Source of the DNA: Entamoeba histolytica HM-1:IMSS
Lineage: Eukaryota > Evosea > Mastigamoebida > Endamoebidae
Length of the DNA: 36,586 bases
Assembly (NCBI RefSeq): GCF_000208925.1
Contig: NW_001915024.1
Location: forward strand, 1 to 36,586
Direction: 5' to 3'
The notes under the pieces were generated by a model. The model searched no databases. It saw only the letters and a list, made by a program, of their open reading frames with translations, and was not told the origin of the DNA. Positions 16,566-27,600 of this stretch are shown here, piece by piece. The translations under genes and the position numbers were made by a program. Each line of letters starts with the position of its first letter. The first letter of the stretch is position 1.

Positions 16566-19043
16566 ATGGACGAAGTTTCTCCAACAAAACATTTTACAAG
16601 TAAACCATTATTACCAACTAAAACCCCAAGAGACAAGGCAATTAGTCATTATGTTAATGCATTAAATTCACCAAGAAATGTTGTTAAAACAGAAACACCA
16701 GAATGTGGGATACAAATAATTGATGGAGATGGGAATTTTGCATCGACTGATACAAGAGAAAGACCATCATTAAAAAATTATATTTTATCAAAACCAGAAT
16801 TCTTAAAACGAGGAATGGATTATAATGCAGTAGGTATATTAGGTGCTCAAAGTAGTGGAAAATCTACATTATTAAATTATTTATTTAATACAAAATTTAG
16901 GATATTAAATGAAGTTATGGGAAGAAGTAGAACTACCCATGGAGTATGGATGGCATTATCAGGAAAAGAATCAAATATTGTTGTATTTGATTTAGAAGGT
17001 ACAGATGGATCAGCACGAGAAGATGATTATTCATTTGAAAGAAAAACATCATTATTTAGTTTATCAGTATGTAGTGTATTAATGGTTAATTTATGGTCAC
17101 ATGATGTTGGAAGATTTCAAGCATCAAATATGTCATTGTTAAAGACAGTGTTTGAATTAAATCTTCAATTATTTGTCAAAGAAGAAACACCTAAAACGTT
17201 GATTGTTTTTGTTATTAGGGATAGAGAAGCAGATACACCTTTTGACCAAATAGAAAGAGATATTATGGAAGATATTATGAGAATTTGGGATACAGTGATT
17301 CCACCAGAAGAATTTATTAATTCACCAATCAATAGATTTTTTGATTTTCAATTCACATCATTACCACATTATGAACATTTCTATGAAAATTTTGTTGAAG
17401 AAGTTAATTTAATGAAAAAAAAGTTTGATCCAAAGAATAAAGATACATATTTCTTACCACAATACAATAAAGAAATACCAGCAGATGGATTAAGTTGTTT
17501 TTGTGAACAAATTTGGGAAACTATTAAAGATAATAAAGATTTAGATTTACCAAGTCAACGTGAAATGTTATCTCGTTATAGATGTACAGAAATTTCTAAT
17601 CAAATATATAAAGAGTTTAATGATAGTATTAAAGGAGAAATGAAAATATTAAAGAAAGGAAATATTATTGAAGATTTTAAAAAAGTATTTACTAAACAAA
17701 TAGATGCAGCGTTAGAAAGATATAAAGAAGTTACAGAAAGATATATGGAAACAATTGTAGAAGAGATTGAAGAACAATTAAAAAAACAATTATGTGGATT
17801 AGTTGAGTCATTATTTGAAAGACAAGCAGAATTAATGGAGAAAGCTATTGGAAAACGAGTCAAAGGAGAATTTACAATAATTAGAAATGAATATGCATTA
17901 TTATATAATAAGAAAGAATTTAATCCAATGAAATATCAAAAATATAGTCAAGAGTTATCAAGAACAAAAGCAGTTATTGAACGAGATTGGAGAAAACAAT
18001 TTGATGATTCAGTCCCCAAATTTTTAGCAGAAAAGACAAAAGAAAAGTTTAATAGTGTTTGTAAAGATATTGGAATTGCATATGAAGATTCAGTATCTAA
18101 AATGACAGAAGTAATGAAACAACATTTTGGAGATTATCTAGAAAGTACAATAAAACCAAAAATTACACCATATTTAGAGGCATGTAAAAAAGATATGTGG
18201 AAAAATATTAGAAATGTTATTAATATACAATTTACTAATGGATTTAATAAATTAGAAGAAGGATTTAAAACATGTAGTAATATGAATAAAGATACTATTG
18301 AAGAAGAAATTAAAAAAAGTAAAACAGATATTTTAAATAGTATAAAAGAATTAGTTATTAAAAGAAAAATAGAATTACCATATTTACTTGAAAGAAAATT
18401 TAATAATATGTTTAGATTTGATAATAAAGGATTACCAAGAAAATGGGAACCTACAGATGATGTTGATACACTTTATTTTGCAGCAAGAGATGAAACAGAA
18501 GATATTCTTGATATGTATTGTTATTTTAGAATTGAAGAGAGTGATGATCAATATAAATTTACAATTAATTATAGAGATGGAGATTTACCAAGTGAATCTA
18601 TTGAAACATTACCTAAAGGTGCTGATGAAGAGAAAGTTATTTTAAATCATGAAGAACGTAAAGAATTAATTGAAACATTAAATGGTTTCTTTGAAAAAGG
18701 ATATTTAATAGCATTAAGAGAAAAAGAAAATAGTGAAATTAAATATCAAATTCCATTATATTTGATTGTCCTAGTTGTATTCTTTGGATTTGATGAATTT
18801 ATTGCCATATTAACTAATCCATTATTATTCATATTAACTTTAATTATTGGAGGTGGCGTTTATATTGGATATAAATTAAATCTTGGAGGTGTTGCAAAGA
18901 ATTATATTCAATATTTATTGTCTATGTCATTATCTTCAACAATGGAATATTTAAGAACTATCCCATTCTTTACACCATTAATTGATAAAGTTTGGCCTAA
19001 AGATGATAACAATACTGAAGAAACTCAAGAAGAAATCAAATAA
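16566..19043 (+). CDS. Sey1/RHD3-family dynamin-like GTPase (ER membrane fusion)
   Basis: This encodes 825 aa. The GTPase domain starts at about 85: P-loop GAQSSGKST (93-101), switch region RSRTTHGVWM (120-129), DLEGTDGSARED (142-153), and the RD guanine motif in VIRDRE (217-221). A long helical bundle follows (about 330-690), then a hydrophobic hairpin of two membrane segments (about 738-785, IPLYLIVLVVFFGF and LFILTLIIGGGVYIGY), and a C-terminal tail containing a possible amphipathic helix. This is the Sey1/RHD3 layout. These proteins tether and fuse ER tubules to make three-way junctions, the atlastin role. An N-terminal extension of ~80 residues, rich in Thr/Pro/Lys, precedes the GTPase. 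The family is named RHD3 in plants and Sey1 in yeast. Confidence 0.95.
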   Translation: MDEVSPTKHFTSKPLLPTKTPRDKAISHYVNALNSPRNVVKTETPECGIQIIDGDGNFASTDTRERPSLKNYILSKPEFLKRGMDYNAVGILGAQSSGKSTLLNYLFNTKFRILNEVMGRSRTTHGVWMALSGKESNIVVFDLEGTDGSAREDDYSFERKTSLFSLSVCSVLMVNLWSHDVGRFQASNMSLLKTVFELNLQLFVKEETPKTLIVFVIRDREADTPFDQIERDIMEDIMRIWDTVIPPEEFINSPINRFFDFQFTSLPHYEHFYENFVEEVNLMKKKFDPKNKDTYFLPQYNKEIPADGLSCFCEQIWETIKDNKDLDLPSQREMLSRYRCTEISNQIYKEFNDSIKGEMKILKKGNIIEDFKKVFTKQIDAALERYKEVTERYMETIVEEIEEQLKKQLCGLVESLFERQAELMEKAIGKRVKGEFTIIRNEYALLYNKKEFNPMKYQKYSQELSRTKAVIERDWRKQFDDSVPKFLAEKTKEKFNSVCKDIGIAYEDSVSKMTEVMKQHFGDYLESTIKPKITPYLEACKKDMWKNIRNVINIQFTNGFNKLEEGFKTCSNMNKDTIEEEIKKSKTDILNSIKELVIKRKIELPYLLERKFNNMFRFDNKGLPRKWEPTDDVDTLYFAARDETEDILDMYCYFRIEESDDQYKFTINYRDGDLPSESIETLPKGADEEKVILNHEERKELIETLNGFFEKGYLIALREKENSEIKYQIPLYLIVLVVFFGFDEFIAILTNPLLFILTLIIGGGVYIGYKLNLGGVAKNYIQYLLSMSLSSTMEYLRTIPFFTPLIDKVWPKDDNNTEETQEEIK

Positions 19044-19315
19044 AGAAAACAACAACAATTATTCTTTTTGTTGTTTGAGGTGTTGATGAACAATGAACTA
19101 ATTCAATTTAAAACAAAATTCAATGATTTAAAAATAATTGTTTCTTTGTTTTACTTAAAATTTCTATAACAAATCTAATGTTAAATAAAGAAAAAGTATA
19201 AATGAAGGATTAAAATAATATCCTTTTTAGAAATTCATTCTTTAATCAATACGTTTGATGTAGAAACTAAAAAGTATACAAACTAATCTTTTTAAAAATC
19301 ATTTTCATTGAGACA

Positions 19316-20614
19316 ATGACATACATCACAGAAAATACATATAACTACAATATATTTAGTTATAAAGATATTATGAATCCTAAACCAGTTGATTTAGAAA
19401 TAAAAAGAGAAGAAAAGAGTGAAATACAAACAATTAGTAATACAATAGATGCATTTATTGAATTACCTGGAAATAAATATTCTGATATTATTCCAACATA
19501 TCTAAAAGAAAATAATATTTCATTAAAAGACATTTTACTAACAATTCATCAAATTAGTAAATCAAAAATTAATATAAATGAAAGAGGTATTATTTCCCAA
19601 ATAACTGATGTACATTTTGTATCAACTTTATTTTATTATATGAGATTATGTGTATTATCTTATGGAAAATGGGTATATATTCAAGGAGATAAAGATGATA
19701 ATATTTTTAAACGTGCTTTTACTATTCAATCATCTTCAGAAGATGTTGATTGGAAATTAGCTCAAAAGTTATGTGGTTTAGATAAAACTGCATTTGTCAA
19801 ATATCAATGGACTTCTGAAATCTTTGACCCTGCCTATTTCATTGTTGTCATTGACTCATTAAAAACTATTTCTGTTGTCATAAGAGGTACTTTTTCTCTT
19901 AATGATGCTAAAGTAGATTTATGTGCTAAACCTGTACCTTATAATTTTGCTGGAATCGATGGATTTACTCATGCTGGAATCTATAAAGCTGCTCTTAATA
20001 AATATCAACAAATCATCCCAACACTAAAAATGCTTAGACTGAAATACCCCTCTTTTCAAATCACTATTGCTGGTCATTCTCTTGGTGGTGGAGTTGCCCA
20101 ATTACTGACTTTAGAAATTAATAAAAATCACCCTGATTGGTTAGTTCATGGTTATTGTTTAGCACCTGCATTAGTTCTTTCATTGAATATAGCTTCATCA
20201 CCATTAGTTCGTTCATTGATTGATTCAGTAGTATCAAAAAATGATATTGTTCCTAGACTCTCTTTTGACTCAATTAAAAATATCCAACCATTAATCAATG
20301 AGTTTCGGTCAATTTACAATAATACCAGTTTAATCTCTCTTAACTCAAAAGAAACAACTGAACAATACCAACAAGCTTTCAATCGTTTTTATGAATCAAC
20401 AAATACTATTGACTCATCAGTCTTAGTACCACCAGGAAGAGTATTTCATATCCAAAAAAGAAAAGAACAAGACATTAAAAAATATTGGTTGTATGAACGA
20501 GAAAATAAAGAGTTTGGTTGGCTTTTTATTAAAGTATTAAGTCTTAGTGATCATTTTCCATACAACTATTATTACGCATTATCACAAGTTGTTAATGAGA
20601 TGACAATAGAATAA
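19316..20614 (+). CDS. Class 3 lipase (diacylglycerol-lipase-like)
   Basis: This encodes 432 aa. The lipase_3 core covers about 170-360: strands FIVVIDSLKTISVVIRGT, then the oxyanion/lid region (THAGIYKAA), the nucleophile elbow GHSLGGG with Ser255, and the acid Asp in VVSKNDIVPRLS. A plausible His lies near the C terminus (SLSDHFPYNYYYAL). All triad positions are therefore present. Substrates in this family are triacyl- or diacylglycerols. The N-terminal ~100 residues are helical (IIPTYLKENNISLKDILLTI) and not recognised. There is no obvious signal peptide or transmembrane span, so an intracellular or membrane-peripheral enzyme is likely. The gene stands 272 bp after Sey1 on the same strand, with its own upstream A/T-rich promoter region. 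Confidence 0.9.
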   Translation: MTYITENTYNYNIFSYKDIMNPKPVDLEIKREEKSEIQTISNTIDAFIELPGNKYSDIIPTYLKENNISLKDILLTIHQISKSKININERGIISQITDVHFVSTLFYYMRLCVLSYGKWVYIQGDKDDNIFKRAFTIQSSSEDVDWKLAQKLCGLDKTAFVKYQWTSEIFDPAYFIVVIDSLKTISVVIRGTFSLNDAKVDLCAKPVPYNFAGIDGFTHAGIYKAALNKYQQIIPTLKMLRLKYPSFQITIAGHSLGGGVAQLLTLEINKNHPDWLVHGYCLAPALVLSLNIASSPLVRSLIDSVVSKNDIVPRLSFDSIKNIQPLINEFRSIYNNTSLISLNSKETTEQYQQAFNRFYESTNTIDSSVLVPPGRVFHIQKRKEQDIKKYWLYERENKEFGWLFIKVLSLSDHFPYNYYYALSQVVNEMTIE

Positions 20615-20732
20615 AAAGTAATTATATTTCAACAAAGATATTTTATAGTTTGTGATGAAATAAAAAACAAAATAAAAAAGGATAAAAATAGAGAAGAACA
20701 AAAAAATAACTCAAAATACATTTTGTTGGAAA

Positions 20733-22051
20733 ATGCATCAAACATACTCTATCAATTTTAAAAAGATATTTCAAAAAGAAATTAAAACAATCCCTAAAAA
20801 AGAAATCAAAAGAATTAATAACAAACAATATTCTAAACATCTTATTACTGATGCTTTATCAATTAAATCAAGAGATCAACACTTTGCAATGGCTTCAATA
20901 TCTACTTACCCAATTATTAATGGAGTAAAACAAGGAGAGCCTAATTGTGATAAAGCTGGAATTGTTAGATTTAGTAACGCAACATTCATTGCTTTAGCAG
21001 ATGGTTGTGGATGGGGAGATAAACCTTCATTTGCAGCTAAATTAGCAGTAACAAGTTCATTAGAATTTGTTATATCAAATATAACAACAGTCAGCACTTT
21101 AAGAGAGAGTGCTTCTTTGTTAGTAGAAACAATAGCAAATGCACATCAAATTGTTTGTTCTATTTTTATTCAAACTCTCAATATTTCAAAGACTTGAAAG
21201 AAATTCATTTATAGATCTGTTCGTCATATCCTAATAATAACGCACAAACAACCCTTCTTGTAGCGTTATCTTTTACTTTAATAGATGAACAACAAGTAAC
21301 TGTTGTTTTGTCTGTTGGTGATTGTAGACTGTTTCATTACTCTTTAAGAGAGTGTAAAGTAAAAAAAATAGTAGGAACTGGTCATCATTCAATTGATGAA
21401 ACTAAAGAATGTATTGCAGCTTTAGGAAATAATCAATTAGGAACAGATATTATTAATGGAAGTCAATTAGCAGTTTGTGAGTGTGAAGAAGGTGATTTAA
21501 TATTTGCACTTACTGATGGTATGTATGATAATTTTGACCCTACTATAATTAAAGAGAAAAAACCTTATGATCAATTACTTAATGAAATTCTTGGAATAAG
21601 AATTAAACGAAGTGCAAATTTAAATTCATTAGTTGAAGAATTATGTAGTTATACTATTGGAATAACTCAAACAGTACGTGAATTTCATCAAAATAATCCA
21701 ACAAAAAGAAGGCGAGATGGTTTACCAGGTAAATTAGACCATTCAACTATTATAGTATATTCAATTAATATACATAACCTTGACATTGGATTAGTTGATA
21801 AATATTCACCTGAATTATTTAAAACTTTAAAACCATTGGAAACCAAAAAACCTTTAGTTCATTCAATTAGTTTTGATGAACAACACTCTCCATTAATGCC
21901 TCTCCATTCTGACCCTGTGAGGACTATTAAAAATTCATCTAAAATATCAATACATTCTGTTAGATTAAATACTTTCTCTCCTCCAAGAACTGCATTAAAT
22001 GATCATTATACTCCATGCTTAACACCTAGAATTTATAGAGACGTTGTATGA
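20733..22051 (+). CDS. PP2C-family protein phosphatase, one intron
   Basis: The exons are 20733-21152 and 21215-22051, with a 62 bp intron opening GTTTGT and ending TAG, phase 0, giving 418 aa. PP2C motifs in order are SRDQHFAMAS, ALADGCGWGDKPSFAAKLA (first metal Asp90, matching DGHGG), NAQTTLLVAL, VLSVGDCRLFHY (matching VGDSR), DLIFALTDGMYDNF (second metal Asp) and LDHSTIIVYSI (last metal Asp). The DGCGWG version of the first motif is one I associate with Entamoeba PP2C-like proteins, including LRR-PP2C ones. These are Mg2+/Mn2+-dependent Ser/Thr phosphatases. The C-terminal ~110 residues are Ser/Pro/Lys-rich and disordered. Without splicing the frame stops just after the conserved part, so the intron is needed. 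Confidence 0.9.
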
Positions 22052-22218
22052 ATTTTCTTTATTTTTTATTGTGTAATTTATGACTTGATTTTCTATTTTT
22101 GTTTTTTATTTTCTCATTTTCTAATTGGCAACTACAAAATAGAACTTTTGTTAGTGTTTGTGGGTTTAAAATTACCTCGAAACCACTCGAAATCTCATTA
22201 AACAACTATTTTTATTTT

Positions 22219-22593
22219 ATGAATTGTTTTCGACCTGTCAAAGTCCTTATTAAAGGAAATCTCGTCATAGAAGTTGTTGATGAATCTGAACTAAACCATA
22301 TCCCTCAAACTGAAACACCTAAAAAATTTAGTAAAGAGCTAAAAGAATTAAAAGACGACAATTACAAAGGGATTGTAGAAACTAAACCAAAGAAAGTAAG
22401 TCTTGAAGAAAAAACAGACAAAAAATTTATTGAAGATGAAAAGAAATTTCCTAAAGTCCGAGTTACATTAGAAGCATTTGAAGAATTACAAGACTTTAGA
22501 AAAAAATATAAGTGTAAATCTTATTGTGAGGTAGTTAATAGACTATTAAATATTTATGATTCAGTACAAAAACAGAATGATATAAATGATTAA
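22219..22593 (+). CDS. Ribbon-helix-helix-like small protein
   Basis: This encodes 124 aa from the first ATG in frame; the 40 codons upstream in frame have no ATG. The N terminus (VKVLIKGNLVIEVVDES) is beta-rich, and the middle (35-75) is highly charged Lys/Glu and probably flexible. Residues 78-113 (FPKVRVTLEAFEELQDFRKK, KCKSYCEVVNRLLNIYDSV) closely follow the ribbon-helix-helix pattern of archaeal and bacterial DNA-binding proteins: a strand of alternating residues, a helix, a turn with K-S-Y, then a second helix. RHH proteins dimerise through the strands and insert them in the DNA major groove. In eukaryotes this fold is rare. No partner gene of toxin-antitoxin type lies nearby. Its stop is 28 bp from that of the convergent coiled-coil gene. 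Confidence 0.75.
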   Translation: MNCFRPVKVLIKGNLVIEVVDESELNHIPQTETPKKFSKELKELKDDNYKGIVETKPKKVSLEEKTDKKFIEDEKKFPKVRVTLEAFEELQDFRKKYKCKSYCEVVNRLLNIYDSVQKQNDIND

Positions 22594-22621
22594 AAATGTA
22601 ACTTAATGATGTTTTTCTTCT

Positions 22622-23617
22622 TTATAAAGTTATTTCTTTACAAACGATGTTGTGAAGTGAGTCACAATATCCACAAATATGATATATTCCTTTTGAACAA
22701 TAAATAGAGCAAATCCCATCTACTAACATTGCACCAGAAATGAATTGGTTGTTAATTAAATTATTAACTTCATGAATAAGTACAAACTTTACTTGTGGAT
22801 TAGAACAAAAAATAATAAGTTCTATTTCACTGTTTTTTTTCAATCTTTGATGAACAAAAATTTGATTTGGTGTAGAAATAGTTCTATTAATTCGTTCTAT
22901 GATATGAAGTGATTTTAAATAACAATTGATTTTATAAAATGAGTCATATTGTTGTTCTAATATATTTTTCTTTTTTAAGTTATCTTTTGTAATACTTGCT
23001 TTTTCTCTTTGTTGATATTCTACAATAATTTTATCTTTTTCTTTTAATTGATTGCTCAAACATAATTTACTCTGATCTAAATTTATTAATTTGGTTAGTC
23101 TTAATATTTCTTGGTCCTTAAGGCTTATTGCTGTTTCAAATTGACTTTTTTCATCAGACATACTAATTAACTCTTCGTTTAGACGTTTTGTTTCTTCTTG
23201 AAAAAACTTAATTTTTTGAGAGTTTTCTTGTTCTTGTTTCATTAATACAACATAAGCATCACTAATCTTTTCATACTCTTCAAACACATGATTTTTTTCA
23301 ACTTCAAGATCATGACTTTCTTTACACTTTTCAAGTAATCTTTTTCTAATGACTTGAATAAAACTAGAATTCTGGGATTGTCCTTTTTCATTGATTAAAT
23401 GTTCCATAGTTCTAAGTTTGATAAGAAGCTCTTCATTCTGATATAACAACTCGTTGATTCTGTTTTTTAGAATTATTATTTCATTACTAGGATTCTCAGT
23501 AAACATAATATTTTCTTTTTGGTTATCACTTTGAAAAGAAGATAAGTTTTCTGTATCCAAAAGGTGTGATTCTTCATAACTGTTAATGTCTTGTTTAATT
23601 TCTTTTGTTTCCATCAT
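22622..23617 (-). CDS. Coiled-coil protein of unknown function
   Basis: This encodes 331 aa. Residues about 45-215 are a long coiled coil with clear heptads (IIILKNRINELLYQNEELLI, EKNHVFEEYEKISDAYVVLM). The last ~100 residues form a separate, probably globular, domain rich in Ile/Val and Cys (QVKFVLIHEVNNLI, ICSIYCSKGIYHICGYCDSL). The Cys/His at the very end (C-x5-C-x2-C spacing) might bind metal but match no zinc finger I know. No membrane segment is present. The start is MM at 23617; upstream the minus strand has TTAGAACTTTAAAAAC, a GAAC box next to a TATA-like run, supporting this start. It could be a tether or cytoskeletal protein, but I do not recognise a family. Confidence 0.75.
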   Translation of the reverse strand: MMETKEIKQDINSYEESHLLDTENLSSFQSDNQKENIMFTENPSNEIIILKNRINELLYQNEELLIKLRTMEHLINEKGQSQNSSFIQVIRKRLLEKCKESHDLEVEKNHVFEEYEKISDAYVVLMKQEQENSQKIKFFQEETKRLNEELISMSDEKSQFETAISLKDQEILRLTKLINLDQSKLCLSNQLKEKDKIIVEYQQREKASITKDNLKKKNILEQQYDSFYKINCYLKSLHIIERINRTISTPNQIFVHQRLKKNSEIELIIFCSNPQVKFVLIHEVNNLINNQFISGAMLVDGICSIYCSKGIYHICGYCDSLHNIVCKEITL

Positions 23618-23683
23618 TGTGAGAATGATGTTTTTAAAGTTCTAAAAGAAAAAATAACAAAATTCAAAAAACCATAAATTGTA

Positions 23684-24514
23684 TTATTCTAATTTCCGCT
23701 CTAATCGTTGTAATTTCTCAACAACAATATCTCCCTCTTTGACTAAATTCACATAAAGTTCATTTCGTTTGTCTTTATGTGCATTCATCACGATACCATT
23801 TACTTTGTCTATTTGAGCAGCAAGACGTCCTTGTGAAATGAATGTCTCAAGTTCTTCTTCAATAAAGTCAGTAGTAACTCCAAATTCTTTAGCAAAAACA
23901 TCTAAACGAACGGCTAAATATGATCTCATGATTTGTTTGTATGCTTTAATTCTCATTTCTTTACAAAACCAATCAACAGACTTTTTTAGAATATTGTCTT
24001 GCATCATTAGGACAACAACTTCTTTTAATTCTTTAATAAATGTAGTATAATCACTTTTATATAAAGCATTTCCCATGTTAAGTAAACATTTAAATTCTCC
24101 TGATGCTCCAATAACATCTGAATTATCTAAAATTTCTTTTTTCATTCTGCCTCTTTCAAAAATTAAAATTCCAGTAACACCTGCAATAAACACAAACCTT
24201 TCAAATGTCATTAATGTATTAACTGCAAATGTACCAATTGATCCTACTAATAGTTCTGAGGCTTTTGCATAATCTCGATTAAATGTAACAAGATATAATC
24301 CTTCATAAACTCTTCTTCTATTTCTTCTATCCCAATCTCCACCTTTTTCAATAAGTATATTAGTTTCTTGAAGTAAACGTTCTGTTTCTTCTTTATTTTG
24401 TTCATTGAATGCTTTTTCTAATTCAACAAATAGTTTGTCAATTTTAGTTCCAATGGATAACTTTGTTTCATCTTCTTCATTAACTTCTGGTTTTGTGGTG
24501 TTTTCTACTTCCAT
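23684..24514 (-). CDS. 26S proteasome regulatory particle subunit RPN7 (PSMD6), short N terminus
   Basis: This encodes 276 aa. The sequence from LIEKGGDWDRRNRRRVYEGL onwards follows RPN7/PSMD6 to the end: right-handed helical repeats, then the PCI domain (KEMRIKAYKQIMRSYLAV, EFGVTTDFIEEELETFISQG, IDKVNGIVMN) and the terminal helix KGDIVVEKLQRLERKLE. RPN7 is a lid subunit of the 19S particle that bridges to RPN6 and RPN3. The protein is ~110 residues shorter than the ~390-residue human and yeast forms: only ~55 residues, Glu/Lys-rich, precede GGDWDRRNR. There is no spliceable upstream exon in the 183 bp to the divergent helicase gene. Confusion with CSN1 (COP9 subunit) is possible because the two are paralogues, but GGDWDRRNR favours RPN7. 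Confidence 0.92.
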   Translation of the reverse strand: MEVENTTKPEVNEEDETKLSIGTKIDKLFVELEKAFNEQNKEETERLLQETNILIEKGGDWDRRNRRRVYEGLYLVTFNRDYAKASELLVGSIGTFAVNTLMTFERFVFIAGVTGILIFERGRMKKEILDNSDVIGASGEFKCLLNMGNALYKSDYTTFIKELKEVVVLMMQDNILKKSVDWFCKEMRIKAYKQIMRSYLAVRLDVFAKEFGVTTDFIEEELETFISQGRLAAQIDKVNGIVMNAHKDKRNELYVNLVKEGDIVVEKLQRLERKLE

Positions 24515-24697
24515 CTCTTTCTCTTTCTTTGAAGTTTTTAATTTTAATTTTTCTTTTTTAGATTATTTTGTTTTGAATAACATAAAATAATAAAAATAAA
24601 TGATATTTTTAAATTAAGAATATTTTAATTATTTAAGAAAAAAAAAGAAAAATGAAATGAAATAATAAAAACCTCAATAATTGAAACTCTTATTTGA

Positions 24698-27600
24698 ATG
24701 AATAATGATAATGATGACACAAAAAAACCAATCAATGAAGAAGATATATTTAATACAATTACCTCATCATACCAACCCGCTTTAACAAGTACTAAAGTTG
24801 ATCCAAGAAAAAGTCTTGACACTTTTGCTGATGAAAAACAAGCAACTCAGTTACCTTTGATTAAAGAGTTAAACGAAGTACTTCATACTATCACCAGTAA
24901 AAGTGTTGAACATCTTGTTTATGATAAAACATTACCATCATTGGCACAAAGTTTTCCATATCAACCATATCAGCCTCAAATAGAAATGATGAATTCAATC
25001 CAACAAGCAGTAAAAGAAGGAAAACATTTATTAATGGAAAGTCCAACAGGAACAGGAAAAACATTAGTATTATTGCATTCAACATTAACTTTTCCAGATA
25101 TGAGAGTTGTTTATGCTTCAAGAACCCATAATCAATTAGCTCAAGTTGTGAATGAAACAAAGAAAATTGGAAATATAAAAGGAATAGTATTAGCTTCTAG
25201 AGACTTGTACTGTATTTATAATCCAATTAAAACATGTGATGATAAGAATTATTGGTGCACAGCAAAACCGAATCTATTATTAAAATTAAAACATATTAAC
25301 CCATGTCCTTATAGGCCATTTGGAGATGATGGAAAAATATTACCTCATGTTGTTATGGCATGTCAAGCAGTTTATAAAGAATTAAATGGAATTATTATAC
25401 CACAAGAAGAACTTGTCAAAGTATGTCAGAAGCATAACTTATGCCCTTATTATTATGCAAGATGGGCAACAGTAAGAAGTAAGCTAATATTATGTCCATA
25501 TAATTTTGTTACTAGTGTTAGTATTCGTCATTCATCTGATATTTTTCTTATTGATCAGAATAGTGCTCATCAACGTGAGTTTGTTTTAGTTATGGATGAA
25601 GCACATAATGTAGAAGATGCATTTATGGATTCATTAACATTTAACTTTACTGAATCGTTATTAAATCAAACTATTGAAACAATTCAATTTCATAAAAAGA
25701 GAATCAAACAAACTCCAGAAAATCTTCTTACAATTTCTCTTCTCACAGAACTTATTTCCACCGTAGAAAGTTTTTCTATTTGGATGAAAAATAGATCGTT
25801 GCCATATAAAGATTCAGAACATTATCTGTATGGGGTATTTGAAGACCAAGCATTTTTACCTTTTGTTGAACGATCACCATCTTCATCAAGACTACTAGAA
25901 GCAATTTCTGAGTATATCAAAGTAGTAGATAACTTAGATGATTTAGATATTTTTACACGAGAGCCTCATGTAATAAGATATATTAATTCTTTTACTACTC
26001 AATACATAGAAATGATTCTTTTTTATATCCAAGTATTTAGAACACCTACATTGACTAAATTCTTTAAAATTGTTATAACTGACTATAATGGTTTAAGAGA
26101 AATGTTGTTTAGATGTCTTTCTCCATCTTTGCCAATGTCATTGTTACAAATAGTGGTTAGATCAGTTATCTTTGCTTCAGGAACATTAAGCCCAATGAAA
26201 GCTATGGCACAAGAATTAGACATAAAAGAGCATGTATACAAAGACTTCATTATTTCTCCTGGTTATCGGATGCTTTCAACCGAACACGTTGTACCTCCAA
26301 GTCGTGTGTTTGGAAGAATAATTATTTCAAGTTCACTTGGAAAGTCATTTATTTTTACTAAAAAAACGAGTCAAGACAATGAAATGATAGAACAAGCTGG
26401 AGATACAATGTTCAGAGTTTTAAGTAAAAGCCCTGGGGGTGCATTAGTTTTTTTTTCTAGTTATAATATGTTAAATCGAATAGTAGAATTATGGAAACAA
26501 CATGGAATATATACACAACTAAATAAACTTAAAGCAATTTTTATTGAGTCAAAAGATAAAAGTGAATTTAAAAAGGATTTCAAAGAGTACCAAATACAAT
26601 CAAAAAAAGGTGCTGTATTTTTAGGTGTGTTTAGAGGAAAATTAAGTGAAGGAATTGATTTTGGAGATGATATGGCAAGGCTTGTTATTGTTGTTGGTAT
26701 TCCTTATCCATCATTAGGAGATATTAATGTTAATTTAAAGAGAGAATATAATAGTCATGAAAACCTTAAAAATCCTGATTGTCTTAGTGGAAGTGAATGG
26801 TATTCAATTCAAGCACTAAGAGCAGTTAATCAAGCTGTAGGTAGAGTAATTAGACATATTAATGATTATGGAGCATTTTTATTATTTGATAAACGATATT
26901 CAACAAATTCAGTGAAAGAAATGTTATCTGGATGGATGAAAAAATCACTTGTAGTTGCAGACAAAAACTGGGAGCAAGATTTACAGGATTTTTTTACTCA
27001 ATTTAGTCAATTCCCAATCATTAGACATGAACCTCAACAAGTACAAGACATTAAAAAAGAATCAACTATAAAATGTAGAATTAAAAGTGAAGAATTAAAT
27101 AAAGAGAAACAAATAATTGAAAGTAAAAAGTCAAGTGGTAAATTTATTCGTATCCCTACTAGAAAAGCTTCTCTTAATATGAGTCAAAAATATTCAATTC
27201 CTCAATTTAGAACTACTGCCCCAACTCAAACTAATAATAACTCGACTAAAGATGTGTTTGCTAGTCAAATGATTCTTCAAAATAAGCCTGATGCTGTTAT
27301 TGTCAGAACATTTAGTATTAAAACAAACTCAGAGTTTAAAGGAGATACTCATATTGTTGATGCTATTCCTCCTCAACGCATGAGTTTAGAGCCAACAGAA
27401 AGTCAACCAAATTATAAAAGAATTTTAGATATTCCTCAAGACTTAGACCCTATTGATGCAATGGTAATGACACCTGCATTTACTAAAAAACAAGTAAACC
27501 AATCACATCAAGAAAATACTGAAGAATTTCCTAACGAAACTCAGTTGAGAAGAATGTCAATAGAAACTGAGAGTCTTTTGCACTCTTTAAATCTTAATGA

